Positions 37,398-47,388 of a stretch of DNA of 64,000 bases are shown piece by piece (within the stretch, counting starts at the first letter, position 1; each line of letters starts with the position of its first letter). Location of the stretch: contig CANNIZ010000005.1 of NCBI GenBank assembly GCA_947505245.1, forward strand, positions 90,201 to 154,200, read 5' to 3'. The position numbers were made by a program, and so were the translations under genes. The notes under the pieces are model-generated. The model saw only the letters and a list, made by a program, of their open reading frames with translations. It did no database searches and was not told where the DNA came from. The DNA is from Pseudomonadota bacterium (lineage in GTDB: Bacteria; Myxococcota_A; UBA796; GCA-2862545).

Positions 37398-38381
37398 ATG
37401 TGGACTGCACTCGTGTTCGCCGCCAACGCCCAGGACGCCGTGACGCTTTCTGCGGTGCGGTACGCGCAGGAGGGGCTCTCGCAGCCCTCGGTCACGTTTC
37501 ACGCCGCCGTGGACGGGCGCATCGACGTGGCACTGGCCTGCGGCAGCAAGTCGTTTACGCTCGGGACGGCGATCGCGTCGGGCACCGACTACACGATCAC
37601 GCTCGCAGGCCTGTCCCGCGGTGCGGTGACCTGCAAGGGCAAGCTCGCGCTCGACGCGTCCGATGGCACGAGCGGCGAGATGCCGCTGTCGATCGGCGTC
37701 GAGGTGTTCGCGCCGCTCAAGCTCACCGTCGACCGCGCCGACCTCGACCTCGTCCATCACCGGCTGATCCTGCGCGCGGATCGGCCGCTCGGGCGCGCTG
37801 AGGTCACGGTGTTCGGTCCGGGCTCCGGTTCGGGCTCTGGCAGCGCGACGGCGGGAGCGGACGGGCGGGTGGATCTCGAGTGGACGGGCGACCAGGAGCC
37901 CGTGCGGCTCGCGATCACCGGCTGGGACACACACGAGCTGCCGAGCAGCCTCGAGTTGTTGCCGTGGAGCTACGCGATCCCGCACGAGGACGTCGTGTTC
38001 GCGAGCGACAGCGCCGCCATCGATGCGACCGAGCTCCCCAAGCTCGAGAAGGCGTGGTCCGAGGTGCAGGCCGTGCGAGCGAAGTACGGCGCCGTCGTGC
38101 CGATCAAGCTGTTCGTCGGCGGGTACACCGACACGGTCGGGGACGCGGCGCACAACGGAACGCTGTCCCGCGATCGCGCGAAGGCGCTCGCCGCCTGGTT
38201 CCGGCAGCGCGGGTTCGACGGTCCCATCGCGTACCAGGGGTTCGGGGAGGGCGCGCTCGCCGTCGCTACGGCAGACAGCGTCGACGAGGCCCGCAACCGG
38301 CGCGCGATCTACCTGCTGGCGGCCGAGACGCCCTCGCTGTCTTCGGACGTTCCGCGGTCGGATTGGGCGACGGCGCCCTGA
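37398..38381 (+). CDS. OmpA-family protein with C-terminal peptidoglycan-binding domain
   Basis: 327 residues. Short hydrophobic N-terminus (MWTALVFAANAQ) as export signal, a middle beta-rich region with a Gly/Ser linker near residue 140, and a C-terminal OmpA domain (~190-315). That domain shows DVVFASDSAAIDATELPKLEK, LFVGGYTDTVGDAAHNGTLS, RDRAKALAAWFRQRG and EARNRRAIYLLA. GAGG precedes the ATG. Such proteins tether the envelope to peptidoglycan. The N-terminal region is not a recognisable barrel. Confidence 0.82.
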   Translation: MWTALVFAANAQDAVTLSAVRYAQEGLSQPSVTFHAAVDGRIDVALACGSKSFTLGTAIASGTDYTITLAGLSRGAVTCKGKLALDASDGTSGEMPLSIGVEVFAPLKLTVDRADLDLVHHRLILRADRPLGRAEVTVFGPGSGSGSGSATAGADGRVDLEWTGDQEPVRLAITGWDTHELPSSLELLPWSYAIPHEDVVFASDSAAIDATELPKLEKAWSEVQAVRAKYGAVVPIKLFVGGYTDTVGDAAHNGTLSRDRAKALAAWFRQRGFDGPIAYQGFGEGALAVATADSVDEARNRRAIYLLAAETPSLSSDVPRSDWATAP

Positions 38382-38715
38382 GGAGGAGTTGCCGTGGTCC
38401 CATTGCCGGACCGTTCGGCCCTGGCCCGCGGCCGATACCTCCGGGGCCCATCTGCTGGAGATCCCGCAGCGGCCTCGGACCCCGGGCGGCAAGAACCCCG
38501 ACCATGACTCAACGTCTTCGACGATCTCGCCGGAATTCGGGCGTTTTCGGAGGTGCATCACCCGTCGTGCGAAGCCCGTGTATCGAAAGCTGGCGTTGCA
38601 TCGTTGACGAGGCCGCCGCGACCGGCAAGAACCCCGACCAAGGATCGCCCTCCGGGGAAGTCTTGCCACCCCTTTCGCGCGCGCGATTCTCGGCTAAACT
38701 CGCCCCGGAGGCGGA
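38382..38715. other. Non-coding gap with an 18-bp direct repeat
   Basis: No ORF here has convincing coding character. The 18-base sequence CGGCAAGAACCCCGACCA occurs at 38487-38504 and again at 38623-38640, 136 bases apart, same orientation. GGAGG for the next gene lies at its end. Nothing else is recognised. Confidence 0.7.
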
Positions 38716-41070
38716 ATGCGGTCGTGGATCGTTTGCGTTGCGTTGGTGCTCAGCTGCAAGCCCGATGACGGCATCGACGAAGAGCTGTTCGCGCTCTGTG
38801 ACGACGACGTCGACGGCTTTGTCGAGGCCGAGTGCGCCAAGGCCGATCCAGACGGCGTCTACGACTGCGACGACGCAGACCCGAACGCGTTCCCCGGCGC
38901 CCCCGAGGCGTGCAACGGCGTCGATGACGACTGCGACGGCACGATCGACAACGGCCCCGTCGCCGTTTTCTTCGACGGCGACAACGACGGGTACGGCGGC
39001 GACGCCACGACCAAGTGCGGCGTGTACGACGGCTACGTCGACATCGGTGGCGACTGCAACGACGATGACGCCGACGTTCACCCCGGCGCGACCGAGGTGT
39101 GCAACGGCGTGGACGACGACTGTATCGACGGCGAACAGGACGCCACCGACGCGCCTCCGTGGTACGCCGACACCGACCTGGACGGCCACGGCGACGTCAA
39201 CACCACCGTGATCGGCTGCGCGCCCGGCGCCGGCTGGTCCGAGTCGCCCGACGACTGCGACGACACGAACTCCGACACCCATCCCGGCGCGCTCGAGGTG
39301 TGCGACGACGCCGACAACAACTGCGACGGCGCGACAGACGAGGACGCGACCGACGCGCCGACGTGGTTCCGCGACGCCGACGAAGACGGTCACGGCTGGA
39401 GCGCCGAGACCACGACGTCCTGCACCCAGCCCGCGTTGTACGCGGAGTCCTCCGACGACTGTGACGACGACAACAAGGTGACCTACCCGGGCGCCACCGA
39501 GCTTTGCGACCTCGCGGACAACGACTGCGACACGCTCGTCGACGAAGGCGCCGTCAACCCCGGCACGTACTACCGCGACGCCGACCAGGACAGCTTCGGC
39601 AACCCGGCCGTCACGATCACGGCGTGTGGGCCCCCGTCGGGCTTCGTCGTGAACGCGTCGGACTGCAACGACGCCAGCGGCGCGATCAACCCGCTCGCCT
39701 CCGAAAAGCTCGGCGACCCGACCTGCAACAACGGCGTAGACGACAACTGCGACACGTTCGGCTGTGAGCCTCGGGGAGCGATCAGTCTGCCGTCGGCGTC
39801 GGCGTATTGGGTGATCAAGGGCGCGGGGCCTAAGGATCGCGCGGGCGGGAGCTTTGTCGGCGCGGACGTCGACCTTGACGCGAAGGGCGACGACGACCTC
39901 ATCATCGCAGCGCCCGGAACGGGCACCAATTTTGGTATGGGCACTTATGTCGGCGGGTCTGTCTACTCCCTCACCGGGGCGAGCGGAAACACGCTCCTTT
40001 CGACTCAGCCTGGGGAGATCAGCGCCGATAGCGCGAGGTTCGACATGGCGTACGCACCGACCGCCTGCGATATGAACGATGACGGGCGAAAGGACATTAT
40101 TTTCCCATCAAGCGATAGCTATCGTCTCACGGCAACCTGGACCGTCCGCGTCTTTCGGAGCACGGTCTCCTCGGCCACAAACCTTTTGTCCCCTACGAGC
40201 CTGTTCCAAAACACCTCCGACACCACGGCAGACGGTGGGCGCATCCTCGCGTGCGGGGACCAGAACGCGGACTCCATGGACGACCTGTTCATTGGAGCGC
40301 CTTTGGCCGGCGCATCCGACGAGGGCGCGCTGTGGATCCTGCGCGGACGAAGCACCGGCTACGCCGCCACGCATGACCTCGCGAGCGCCGCGTCCGGCCA
40401 CTACACCATCACCGCTGGCGCCGCCGGAGACGCGCTCGGTACAGGCGTCGCTGTCGGCGACACGAACAGCGACGGCCGCGACGACTTCGCGGTGGGGGCG
40501 ACCGGAGCCGACGGCGGCGGCGCCGACGCGGGCGCGATCTACGTGTTCACCGATAGCAACTTCCCCGCAAACCTTACAAAGTCGGTCGCCACGGCGAGCG
40601 CGACCTTCCGAGGCGAGGTCGCCGGCGACAAGTTGGGAGGGCGCCTGACCATGGGGGACTTCAACGGCGACGGGAAGTCCGACATCGCCGCGATCGCCGG
40701 CAACGACCTGTACCTCATCTTCGGTCGAGCGACCTGGAGCGCGCCCGCCGTCAGCATCGCCACCGCCGACCTCGTACGCCGCTCGTCGCCGGGGATCCCG
40801 TCGTTCGTCGGCGACCTGAACAACGACGGCTTCGATGAGCTGACGGTCGCCAACGCGTCGACGGTGTTCCTGTGGTACGGCGGCGCGTCCGTGAACCTCG
40901 CAAGCGCCGCTCCGGACGCCACGATCTCGCTGACCAGCACGGCGACCAACGGCCGCATGGGGGACATCGACGGGGACGGGTACGACGACCTGTTTGTCGG
41001 GTCTCCCTACGACGACGCGACGGGGACGGACGCGGGCGCGTTGTTCGGACTCCGCGGGGCCGGACGATAG
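38716..41070 (+). CDS. Large lipoprotein with MopE-type repeats and FG-GAP beta-propeller
   Basis: 784 residues. Signal MRSWIVCVALVLSC with lipobox cysteine at 14. Residues ~20-350 hold six or so MopE-type repeats (CDDADPNAFPGAPEACNGVDDDCDG, CDDTNSDTHPGALEVCDDADNNCDG and similar). From ~355 to the end come about seven FG-GAP/integrin-type blades (DVDLDAKGDDDLIIAAPG, DMNDDGRKDIIFPS, DTNSDGRDDFAVGATG, DFNGDGKSDIAAIAG, DIDGDGYDDLFVGSP), each with a DxNxDGxxD calcium loop. A secreted Ca-dependent surface protein is likely; ligand unknown. Confidence 0.88.
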   Translation: MRSWIVCVALVLSCKPDDGIDEELFALCDDDVDGFVEAECAKADPDGVYDCDDADPNAFPGAPEACNGVDDDCDGTIDNGPVAVFFDGDNDGYGGDATTKCGVYDGYVDIGGDCNDDDADVHPGATEVCNGVDDDCIDGEQDATDAPPWYADTDLDGHGDVNTTVIGCAPGAGWSESPDDCDDTNSDTHPGALEVCDDADNNCDGATDEDATDAPTWFRDADEDGHGWSAETTTSCTQPALYAESSDDCDDDNKVTYPGATELCDLADNDCDTLVDEGAVNPGTYYRDADQDSFGNPAVTITACGPPSGFVVNASDCNDASGAINPLASEKLGDPTCNNGVDDNCDTFGCEPRGAISLPSASAYWVIKGAGPKDRAGGSFVGADVDLDAKGDDDLIIAAPGTGTNFGMGTYVGGSVYSLTGASGNTLLSTQPGEISADSARFDMAYAPTACDMNDDGRKDIIFPSSDSYRLTATWTVRVFRSTVSSATNLLSPTSLFQNTSDTTADGGRILACGDQNADSMDDLFIGAPLAGASDEGALWILRGRSTGYAATHDLASAASGHYTITAGAAGDALGTGVAVGDTNSDGRDDFAVGATGADGGGADAGAIYVFTDSNFPANLTKSVATASATFRGEVAGDKLGGRLTMGDFNGDGKSDIAAIAGNDLYLIFGRATWSAPAVSIATADLVRRSSPGIPSFVGDLNNDGFDELTVANASTVFLWYGGASVNLASAAPDATISLTSTATNGRMGDIDGDGYDDLFVGSPYDDATGTDAGALFGLRGAGR

Positions 41071-41210
41071 CGCAACGCGATGAGGCGACCTCGCAGTATT
41101 CCAACGTTGGGCGCAGGAATTGGGCCGCAGCGCCCTGAGGGCGTCCGGGAAGCTGTTGCCGCGGTGCGTCTGACCGTGTACGTTGCGCCTGCCTAGCCCT
41201 GGGGAGACAA

Positions 41211-41978
41211 ATGCGTTTTTTCACCTTCTCGATGGTTTCTGCCATGTTCGTGGGCCTCGCGGCCTGTAACGGTGGCGGTGCGGAAGACTGCTCGGACAAT
41301 GTCGACAACGACGGCGATGCCGCGGTCGATTGTGACGACAGCGAGTGTGCGACCGACCCCGCTTGTGAGCAGGAGACCGGTGGCAACGAGACGGGTACGA
41401 CGGACGTCGAAGACTGTCATGACGGCGACCAGAACACCGACCCTCAAGACGAAGACGGCGACGGCGACATCAACTGCGCGGACTCGGACTGCTTCGGCCC
41501 CGGTTGCCACGTTGCGCTGTTCACGGAGAGCGGCTCCGCCACCGTGACGGCGTCGAGCTGGGACGGCGACAGCAACTGGACCTGGGGCCTGTTCGACGGC
41601 CTCGCCGACATCCAGGGCACCCCTGCTTCGACCTGCGTGGCGACCGGCGCGGGCGTCGGTGTCGAGCACAACAAGGCCGCCGATTGTGACAACTGTGATT
41701 TCGCGCTTCAGGTCACGTTTACGGGCTCGGTGGGCGGGACAGGCGCGGGCTGCGCGACGCTGCCCGATACCGCAACTTTCGATCCCGCCACCATGTCGTA
41801 CGGCTACGGCTTCAACCCCGCGTACGCGTACAACAACACCACGTACGAATTGATGATGGCCTATTCCCCACCAAGCGGGACCTACGCGGGTGGTTGGTAC
41901 CCGCTGGTTTACGCGACGGCCACGAACGTCAACGGCCAGTTCGACTACGAGTGGCCCCTCGGCGGCTATTACTACTAG
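41211..41978 (+). CDS. Lipoprotein with DNDGDG repeats and a novel C-terminal domain ending YYY
   Basis: 255 residues, signal ending MFVGLAAC (lipobox). Two Asp/Cys repeats (CSDNVDNDGDAAVDCDDSEC; DEDGDGDINCADSDC) lead to a C-terminal domain of ~155 residues with CDNCDFALQVTF, FDPATMSYGYGFNP, LMMAYSP and FDYEWPLGGYYY. The same domain ends the lipoprotein at 45405. I do not recognise it as any named family. GGGGAG precedes the ATG. Confidence 0.82.
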   Translation: MRFFTFSMVSAMFVGLAACNGGGAEDCSDNVDNDGDAAVDCDDSECATDPACEQETGGNETGTTDVEDCHDGDQNTDPQDEDGDGDINCADSDCFGPGCHVALFTESGSATVTASSWDGDSNWTWGLFDGLADIQGTPASTCVATGAGVGVEHNKAADCDNCDFALQVTFTGSVGGTGAGCATLPDTATFDPATMSYGYGFNPAYAYNNTTYELMMAYSPPSGTYAGGWYPLVYATATNVNGQFDYEWPLGGYYY

Positions 41979-41996
41979 TTCGTTCGGGTGTGCGCG

Positions 41997-42026
41997 AAGA
42001 GGCTGCGTCCCCGGACGCGGCCTCTT
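41997..42026. terminator. Bidirectional terminator between convergent genes
   Basis: AAGAGGC, T, GCGTCC on the left pairs with GGACGC, G, GCCTCTT on the right, giving a 14-pair stem with one T-G wobble and a tiny loop. TTGTCGTTT follows on the plus strand. It lies between the stop at 41978 and the end of the minus-strand gene at 42065. Confidence 0.6.
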
Positions 42027-42064
42027 GTCGTTTGGGGCTCAGCGGTGTCGGATTGGGTCGGGGC

Positions 42065-44239
42065 CTATTTGCCGGCCGCCTGCAGCGCCTGCGCGGCCGC
42101 AAAGCGCCTTTCGCCGTCCTCGCGGCGGGCCTCCTTGGCGAGCAGGTTCGCGTCGAGCAGCACGAGCACGGATGACTCGGGGTGCAGCTGAAGGCCCCGA
42201 TCCAGTGTCTCGCGCGCTAGAGCGTATTGCTTGAGGTTGAACTGGGCCTGGGCCCAGGCGTGCCAGAACAGCGCCCGCTCGGGGTGTTTTGTCGTGATGG
42301 AACCACCGAGGGCGGCGAGGTCGTCCCAGCGCTTGGCGTCGGACAGCACCTTGATCAGGATCTCGACCGCATCGGCGTTTTCGGGGTGGGTGGCGACCTC
42401 CTGCTCGAGGAGACTCGTCGCGCGTGCGGTGTCGTGCGCGCGCAGCGCGACCTCGGACAGGCGAAACGCGACGTTGAGGGGCGGTTCCTCGGCCTTGAGG
42501 CCCTGCTCGAGGTAGGGGACCGCTCGCTCCTGGTCTTGCGTTCGGTAGTAGGCGAGGCCCAGCAGCCCGGCCGTGGCAAGGTCCTCGGGGTACTGCTGAA
42601 TCCAGCCGAGGCCGAGGGTGATCGCGTCCTGCGGCCGTCCGTCCGCCAGCGTTGCCATCATCGCGGCGTGCCGGGTCCGATCGCTGTAGGGCGCTGCGAT
42701 CGCGCACTTCACGAACAGCTCGGCGGCTTCGTGATGCTGACCGTCGCGCGCGAGGAACGCGGCCAGCGTGCCCATGACCATGTCGTTCTCGGGATCCTTC
42801 GCGAGCGCTTCACGGAGCACCGCGATCGCTTCGGTCCGGCGGCCGACCCGCTCGAGGTCGATTGCGAGCCGATTCCGGAATTCCAGGATGTCGTGGTATT
42901 GGGCGAGCAACTCCTGGTAGACGGCGATCGCCTCGTCGTATTTTTCTTCCATGTCGAGTCGTTCGGCTCGCTGGGACAGCTTGATCAGGCCCTTGTGGTC
43001 CTTTGGATCGGGGAGGGGGGCCGTAGGGTCACCGGAGAAGGTGCCTTCCGTGTAGCCCAGGGCCGCCAGCTGGGCGGCCACACCCGGATCGGCGACGCCT
43101 CGGGCCGCGGCGACGGGGGGCCCGAACCCAAACCCCGAGAGGGTCTGCTTCATGGTCGCGATGCGGTCGGCGCCGTTCGCGGAGAGGTCGTTCGTCTGCT
43201 GGTGATCGGCGACGACGTCGTACAGTTCGGGGCGCGGTACGTCGATCAACAGGTTCGAACCGTCGATGACCCCGACGTGAGGCGAAAGCCCGAAGCGATC
43301 GCGCAAGCTCCACGCGTCCATGTAGATCGGCCGCGCCTCGGCGGCTGGCACCGAACGACCGTAGATTCCGGGCGGCGGCTTCAGGCCGGCGAGACCGAGC
43401 ACCGTCGGCATCACATCGACGAGCGACACCGGCTGCTGCACGGTTTCGGCCGCGACCCCATGGCCGGAGACGATGAACGGGACGCGTTGGGTGGATTCAT
43501 AGACGAACAACCCGTGGGTGAGCTCGCCGTGGTCGCCGAGGCCCTCGCCGTGATCCCCGACGAGCACCCACAACACGTCGCGCCCCTTGGTGGCTTCTAC
43601 GAGGCGCGCCACCTGGTCGTCGACGAACGCGAGCTCGCCGTCGTATGGGCGGCCTCCCGCGCGATCCAGCGCCTCTTTCGGCGGTTGATAGGGAAAGTGG
43701 GCGTCGTAGAGGTGCACCCAGAGGAAGTGCGGCTTGTCGGCAGGTTGTGCCTGCCACCAGGAGATGGCGTCGTCTACGACCGCGTCGCCGCGCCGCTCAG
43801 AGTGCCAGAGGTTCTGCTCTACCTTCGGGATCGTGTCAAAGTAGCTGTCAAAGCCCTGCGAAAAGCCCCAAGCCTTGGTCGTGACGAAGGCCGCCACGGA
43901 CGCGCCCGTCACGTAGCCGTTTTCCTTCAGGACCTCCGCGAGCGTGACGGCCTCGTCTGGAAGGGGCGAGTCGCCGTTTCCGCGGACGCCGAGATCGGCC
44001 GGGTAGCGCCCCGTCATGATCGCCGAGTGCGCGGGGATCGTGAGCGGGACAGGGGAGTACGCGCGATCGTAGCGCCGGCCGGCTGCAGCCAGCGCGTCGA
44101 TCGTCTCGGTGTGGGCCTCGCCGTAGCCGTAGGCGCCGAGGCGGTCGGATCGCGTGGTATCGAGCGTGATGAGGATGACGTCGGGCGGAGGGGCGGCGGC
44201 GCAGCCGAGAAGCGCGAGCGCGATCAACGCGTGACCCAC
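42065..44239 (-). CDS. Sulfatase-fold (alkaline phosphatase superfamily) lipoprotein fused to TPR repeats
   Basis: 724 residues with short lipoprotein signal (LALLGC, Cys13). Residues ~20-390 are a sulfatase-type domain: VILITLDTTRSDRLGAYGYG (metal aspartates) and VGDHGEGLGDHGE (metal site D229/H230). At the nucleophile position it reads TIPAH (T67) where formylglycine sulfatases have C/S-x-P-x-R, so a threonine phospho- or sulfo-transfer enzyme is likelier than a true sulfatase. Residues ~400-720 are TPR helices. GTG start overlaps the end of the TPR gene upstream by 16 bases. Confidence 0.85.
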   Translation of the reverse strand: MGHALIALALLGCAAAPPPDVILITLDTTRSDRLGAYGYGEAHTETIDALAAAGRRYDRAYSPVPLTIPAHSAIMTGRYPADLGVRGNGDSPLPDEAVTLAEVLKENGYVTGASVAAFVTTKAWGFSQGFDSYFDTIPKVEQNLWHSERRGDAVVDDAISWWQAQPADKPHFLWVHLYDAHFPYQPPKEALDRAGGRPYDGELAFVDDQVARLVEATKGRDVLWVLVGDHGEGLGDHGELTHGLFVYESTQRVPFIVSGHGVAAETVQQPVSLVDVMPTVLGLAGLKPPPGIYGRSVPAAEARPIYMDAWSLRDRFGLSPHVGVIDGSNLLIDVPRPELYDVVADHQQTNDLSANGADRIATMKQTLSGFGFGPPVAAARGVADPGVAAQLAALGYTEGTFSGDPTAPLPDPKDHKGLIKLSQRAERLDMEEKYDEAIAVYQELLAQYHDILEFRNRLAIDLERVGRRTEAIAVLREALAKDPENDMVMGTLAAFLARDGQHHEAAELFVKCAIAAPYSDRTRHAAMMATLADGRPQDAITLGLGWIQQYPEDLATAGLLGLAYYRTQDQERAVPYLEQGLKAEEPPLNVAFRLSEVALRAHDTARATSLLEQEVATHPENADAVEILIKVLSDAKRWDDLAALGGSITTKHPERALFWHAWAQAQFNLKQYALARETLDRGLQLHPESSVLVLLDANLLAKEARREDGERRFAAAQALQAAGK

Positions 44240-45336
44240 GGGATCAACTGCTCCAGCCGCGCCTCGGGAGCCGGCCCGGCGACCCGCCAGCGCGCCTCAT
44301 CCTTCGCGAGGACGTCGTCCTTGGCGCCCTCAGCGCGGTGCAGATACCAGACTGTCGCGCAAACGTCGACGTCGCCGCCCGGCATCGTCGCGAGGGCCTC
44401 CCGCGCCTCGTCCAGGCGCCCCTCATCGATCGCGAGCCGCGCGAACACGACGTCCTTGATCAGGTGCTCCCCGCGTCGCGCACGCCCCTCGGTGAGCAGG
44501 CGGTTGGCTTCGACAGGGTCGCCGAACCGTCGCGTGGCTTCGGCCCGCAGCGCGCCGACCCGCGGGGCCCGGAGCGCCTTGCTCGCGCCGTGGGAGAAGG
44601 CGGCTTCGGCCGCGATCGGGTCCCCGACATCGAGCCACAGCTCGCCCTCGATCGTGAACGCGTCCACCAACGCTGCGCGGGCCTCACCAGGGGCCGCGCG
44701 AACCACCTCACGCAACGCGGCGAGCGCGTCCCAGGCGTCGTCACCGCCGTACGGTCGGTGCGCCCACGCCTCGGCGCTCGCGGCCATGATCGGCGCGCGG
44801 GGGTTCGCCCAGGTGCTGGCCTCGAGCCCCTCGATCGCCTCGGCGAAACCTTCCCAATCGCCATACTGTTGGCGCGCGGACGCGAGGCCGTTCCAGGCTT
44901 CTGCGTCGACCGGGTCGAGCAGGACGGCCTCCTCGAACGCCACCTCGGCCCCCGAGACGTCACCCGTGCGCAGCGCGCAGTTCCCTTCGGCAACAGCGAG
45001 ATCGACGTCCCAATGCGCCTCAGCGCGCAACGCGACCAGGCGGGGAATCGCCGCCTGGCAATCACGCCGCCCAGCTGCCGAGAGCGCGAGCCCGCGTTTG
45101 GCGGGCTCCGACGTCGGGTCCGCTTCGAGCTCCACGCGGAAGCGATCTTCGGCGAGCGCGTATTGGCCGGCGCGCATGCGCTCGAACCCGCGGGCGATGC
45201 CCGGCGCGCCCATCGGCGAGATGTGGGTGGTCACCTGCTTCGTGACGGTCGTTGGCCGCGCCATGCCGGGCCCCCGAACGGGCTTTGGCGGCGCCGCCAC
45301 GGCCGTATGAGCGAGCACCAACATCGCGGTAAGCAC
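44224..45336 (-). CDS. Exported TPR-repeat protein
   Basis: 370 residues with signal peptide [14 protein letters not shown]. Multiple TPR-like helix pairs follow: [49 protein letters not shown], and [24 protein letters not shown] stands five bases before the GTG at 45336. It is coupled to the downstream sulfatase-TPR gene. Likely a scaffold in the periplasm; partner unknown. Confidence 0.82.
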   Translation of the reverse strand: MLTAMLVLAHTAVAAPPKPVRGPGMARPTTVTKQVTTHISPMGAPGIARGFERMRAGQYALAEDRFRVELEADPTSEPAKRGLALSAAGRRDCQAAIPRLVALRAEAHWDVDLAVAEGNCALRTGDVSGAEVAFEEAVLLDPVDAEAWNGLASARQQYGDWEGFAEAIEGLEASTWANPRAPIMAASAEAWAHRPYGGDDAWDALAALREVVRAAPGEARAALVDAFTIEGELWLDVGDPIAAEAAFSHGASKALRAPRVGALRAEATRRFGDPVEANRLLTEGRARRGEHLIKDVVFARLAIDEGRLDEAREALATMPGGDVDVCATVWYLHRAEGAKDDVLAKDEARWRVAGPAPEARLEQLIPWVTR

Positions 45337-45404
45337 GCATCCTCCGAATCAAGCGAACTATCCGCATATCGTGCTATCGTCACGGGAACTGCGGAGTGCG
45401 TCCA

Positions 45405-46733
45405 ATGCGAAGCCTGCTCCTCTCCCTGGCCGTCGCGGCGGCGCTTGTGGGCTGTCGTGGCGGTACGGGCTTCGAAGCGTGCTTCGATGGTTTCGACAAC
45501 GACGGAGACGGCGCGGTCGACTGCGACGACTTCGAGTGCATGGCCGACATTGGCTGCGTCGGCGGCGACACCGACACGACCGACACGAAGGACACGTCCG
45601 ACACGAACGAGCCGCCGCCGTTCGAGACCAACTGCACGGACGGCATCGACGAAGACGAAGACGGACAGACGGACTGCCGGGACACCGACTGCGCGACGAC
45701 GGCGGCGTGTCCACAGCCCGAGGACTGCAACGACGGCAAGGACAACGACAAGGACGGCTCGGTCGACTGCAAGGACACCGACTGCACCTCGGACGCGTCG
45801 TGCGATCGCGAGATCTGCAGCGACGGCATCGACAACGACGGTGATCAGGCCGTGGACTGCCTCGACCCGGACTGCAGCGGCCTGCCGTTGTGCCAGGTCC
45901 CTTCAGAGATCTGCACGGACAAGAAGGACAACGACCAGGATGGCTTTGTCGACTGCGCGGATTCGGACTGCGCGACCATTCCCGTGTGCAAGGCGACCGA
46001 GATCTGCTCGGACGCAAAGGACAACGACGGCGACCTCGCCGTGGACTGCGCGGACTCGGACTGCGCGCTGCTCCCGCTCTGCAAGGTCGAGATCTGCGAT
46101 GACAGCAAAGACAACGACGCCGACAAGCTCGCGGATTGCGCCGATCCCGACTGTGTAAACGACGCCACGTGCCTCGCGCCGGGCGAGAACTGCAACGACC
46201 CGGCGGGCGTCGATGAAGACAACGACGGGCTGATCAACTGCCGCGATCCTGACTGCGTCGGTGGTCCGGCCTGCGACGAGATGGTCGGCTTCGTGGAGAT
46301 CGGCCATACCACGGTCAACGCGCAGTACACCTCGCTCACGGGCACCGCGACTGACGGGTGGGAGAGCTACCCGCTCGATGCGGCCACGCTGCGCACCCCG
46401 ACGCGTGCGTATTGCGCGTTCCATTCCACCATCACCGGAACGCCCCACAGCGCGGCGGCGTCGTGTGTCGGCTGCCAATTCACGTTCCTGGTGACGTTCT
46501 CGGCCACCACCGGCCCGAGCGGAACGAACTGCAACACCTGGTCGACGGGAACGTTCGATCCCAGCGGGCAGTCCTATGGCTACGGCTACGACCCCACCTA
46601 CGGCACCGGGCAGCCCACGTTGATGGCGTACTCGTCGACGTACGGCTGGTATGGCGCGTCCTACGACGTCAGCCGGTCGGCGACGCAGTTCGAGTACGCC
46701 TGGTTGTTGTCTGACTACCTTTACTATTACTAG
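45405..46733 (+). CDS. Lipoprotein with eight DNDxDG/DCxDxDC repeats and the C-terminal YYY domain
   Basis: 442 residues. Signal [20 protein letters not shown] 45405 has GGAG eight bases upstream (a GTG at 45396 is the alternative). Eight repeats of about 45 residues at most, each carrying D.xDNDxDGxxDCxDxDC, fill residues ~20-285. A C-terminal domain then shows [38 protein letters not shown] and [14 protein letters not shown], matching the lipoprotein at 41211. The Asp ladders suggest calcium-stabilised rods. Function unknown. Confidence 0.85.
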   Translation: MRSLLLSLAVAAALVGCRGGTGFEACFDGFDNDGDGAVDCDDFECMADIGCVGGDTDTTDTKDTSDTNEPPPFETNCTDGIDEDEDGQTDCRDTDCATTAACPQPEDCNDGKDNDKDGSVDCKDTDCTSDASCDREICSDGIDNDGDQAVDCLDPDCSGLPLCQVPSEICTDKKDNDQDGFVDCADSDCATIPVCKATEICSDAKDNDGDLAVDCADSDCALLPLCKVEICDDSKDNDADKLADCADPDCVNDATCLAPGENCNDPAGVDEDNDGLINCRDPDCVGGPACDEMVGFVEIGHTTVNAQYTSLTGTATDGWESYPLDAATLRTPTRAYCAFHSTITGTPHSAAASCVGCQFTFLVTFSATTGPSGTNCNTWSTGTFDPSGQSYGYGYDPTYGTGQPTLMAYSSTYGWYGASYDVSRSATQFEYAWLLSDYLYYY

Positions 46734-46745
46734 GCAGACGACCGC

Positions 46746-47375
46746 GTGCCGCTAGAAGACCCGGTCGCACTCGTCGAACACGGCGTGATCTCCGCCACCG
46801 TGGGGCTCTCGGCCAACGGTGCGTCGTCGGTGATGTTCCACCCGACCAGCCTTGATGTGCGCGTCGACGTCGTTCCGATCGACGGCCTCGGGCTGTACGT
46901 CGACGGGGTGCGAATCAACGCCCGCGGCGACGGGAAGTCCCGCGACCGCGGCTGGCGGGGCGCTGTCGGGGCTCATGGCGCGTGGTGGCTCGGCGACCGG
47001 ATCGGGTTCGGGGCCATCGCCGAAGCGGCGGCCGGCCGCGACTGGACGACGGACGCGGGCGTGCGGAGCGCGGAGGTCGGCCGGTTCGCGGTGACGGCGT
47101 CGCCGTCGTTGGTGGTCGGGGAGCGCGGCGCAGGGGCCTACGCGTGGATTGGCCCGGAGGTCGCTGCGATCGCACGGGTCCGCGGCGCGTCATCCGGCGG
47201 CGGCCTCGAGTGGCCAGCACCTCCGGTTCACGTCCGCGCGACGATCGGCGGTGAGCTCATCAGCGACAACCTCGTCGGACCCGGCGCGCGAGGCGAGGCG
47301 CACGCGCGCGTCGGAGCGGTGGTGCGCGCAGGGTCGACCTGGGGCCTCGGCGTCTGGGTGGGCGCGTCCTGGTAG
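46746..47375 (+). CDS. Hypothetical protein, beta-barrel-like
   Basis: 209 residues, starting at GTG 46746, 12 bases after the previous stop, with no clear ribosome-binding site. Alternating hydrophobic strands and glycine (DGLGLYVDGVRINA, GAVGAHGAWWLGDRIGFGAIAEAA, VRAGSTWGLGVWVGASW) and a terminal tryptophan resemble outer-membrane barrels, but no signal peptide is visible at the chosen start. Third-position GC is high, so I believe it is coding. The true start may be elsewhere. Confidence 0.5.
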   Translation: MPLEDPVALVEHGVISATVGLSANGASSVMFHPTSLDVRVDVVPIDGLGLYVDGVRINARGDGKSRDRGWRGAVGAHGAWWLGDRIGFGAIAEAAAGRDWTTDAGVRSAEVGRFAVTASPSLVVGERGAGAYAWIGPEVAAIARVRGASSGGGLEWPAPPVHVRATIGGELISDNLVGPGARGEAHARVGAVVRAGSTWGLGVWVGASW

Positions 47376-47388
47376 GAACGTCTCGAAC

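Noticed and set aside
38509..39393. Valine-rich minus-strand ORF opposite the MopE repeats
   Set aside because: It is the mirror of GAC/GTC-rich repeat codons; the plus-strand MopE repeats are the real product.
42227..45310. 1027-residue plus-strand ORF opposite the sulfatase-TPR and TPR genes
   Set aside because: A long antisense frame expected from GC-rich codon bias; the minus-strand proteins have clear motifs and signals.
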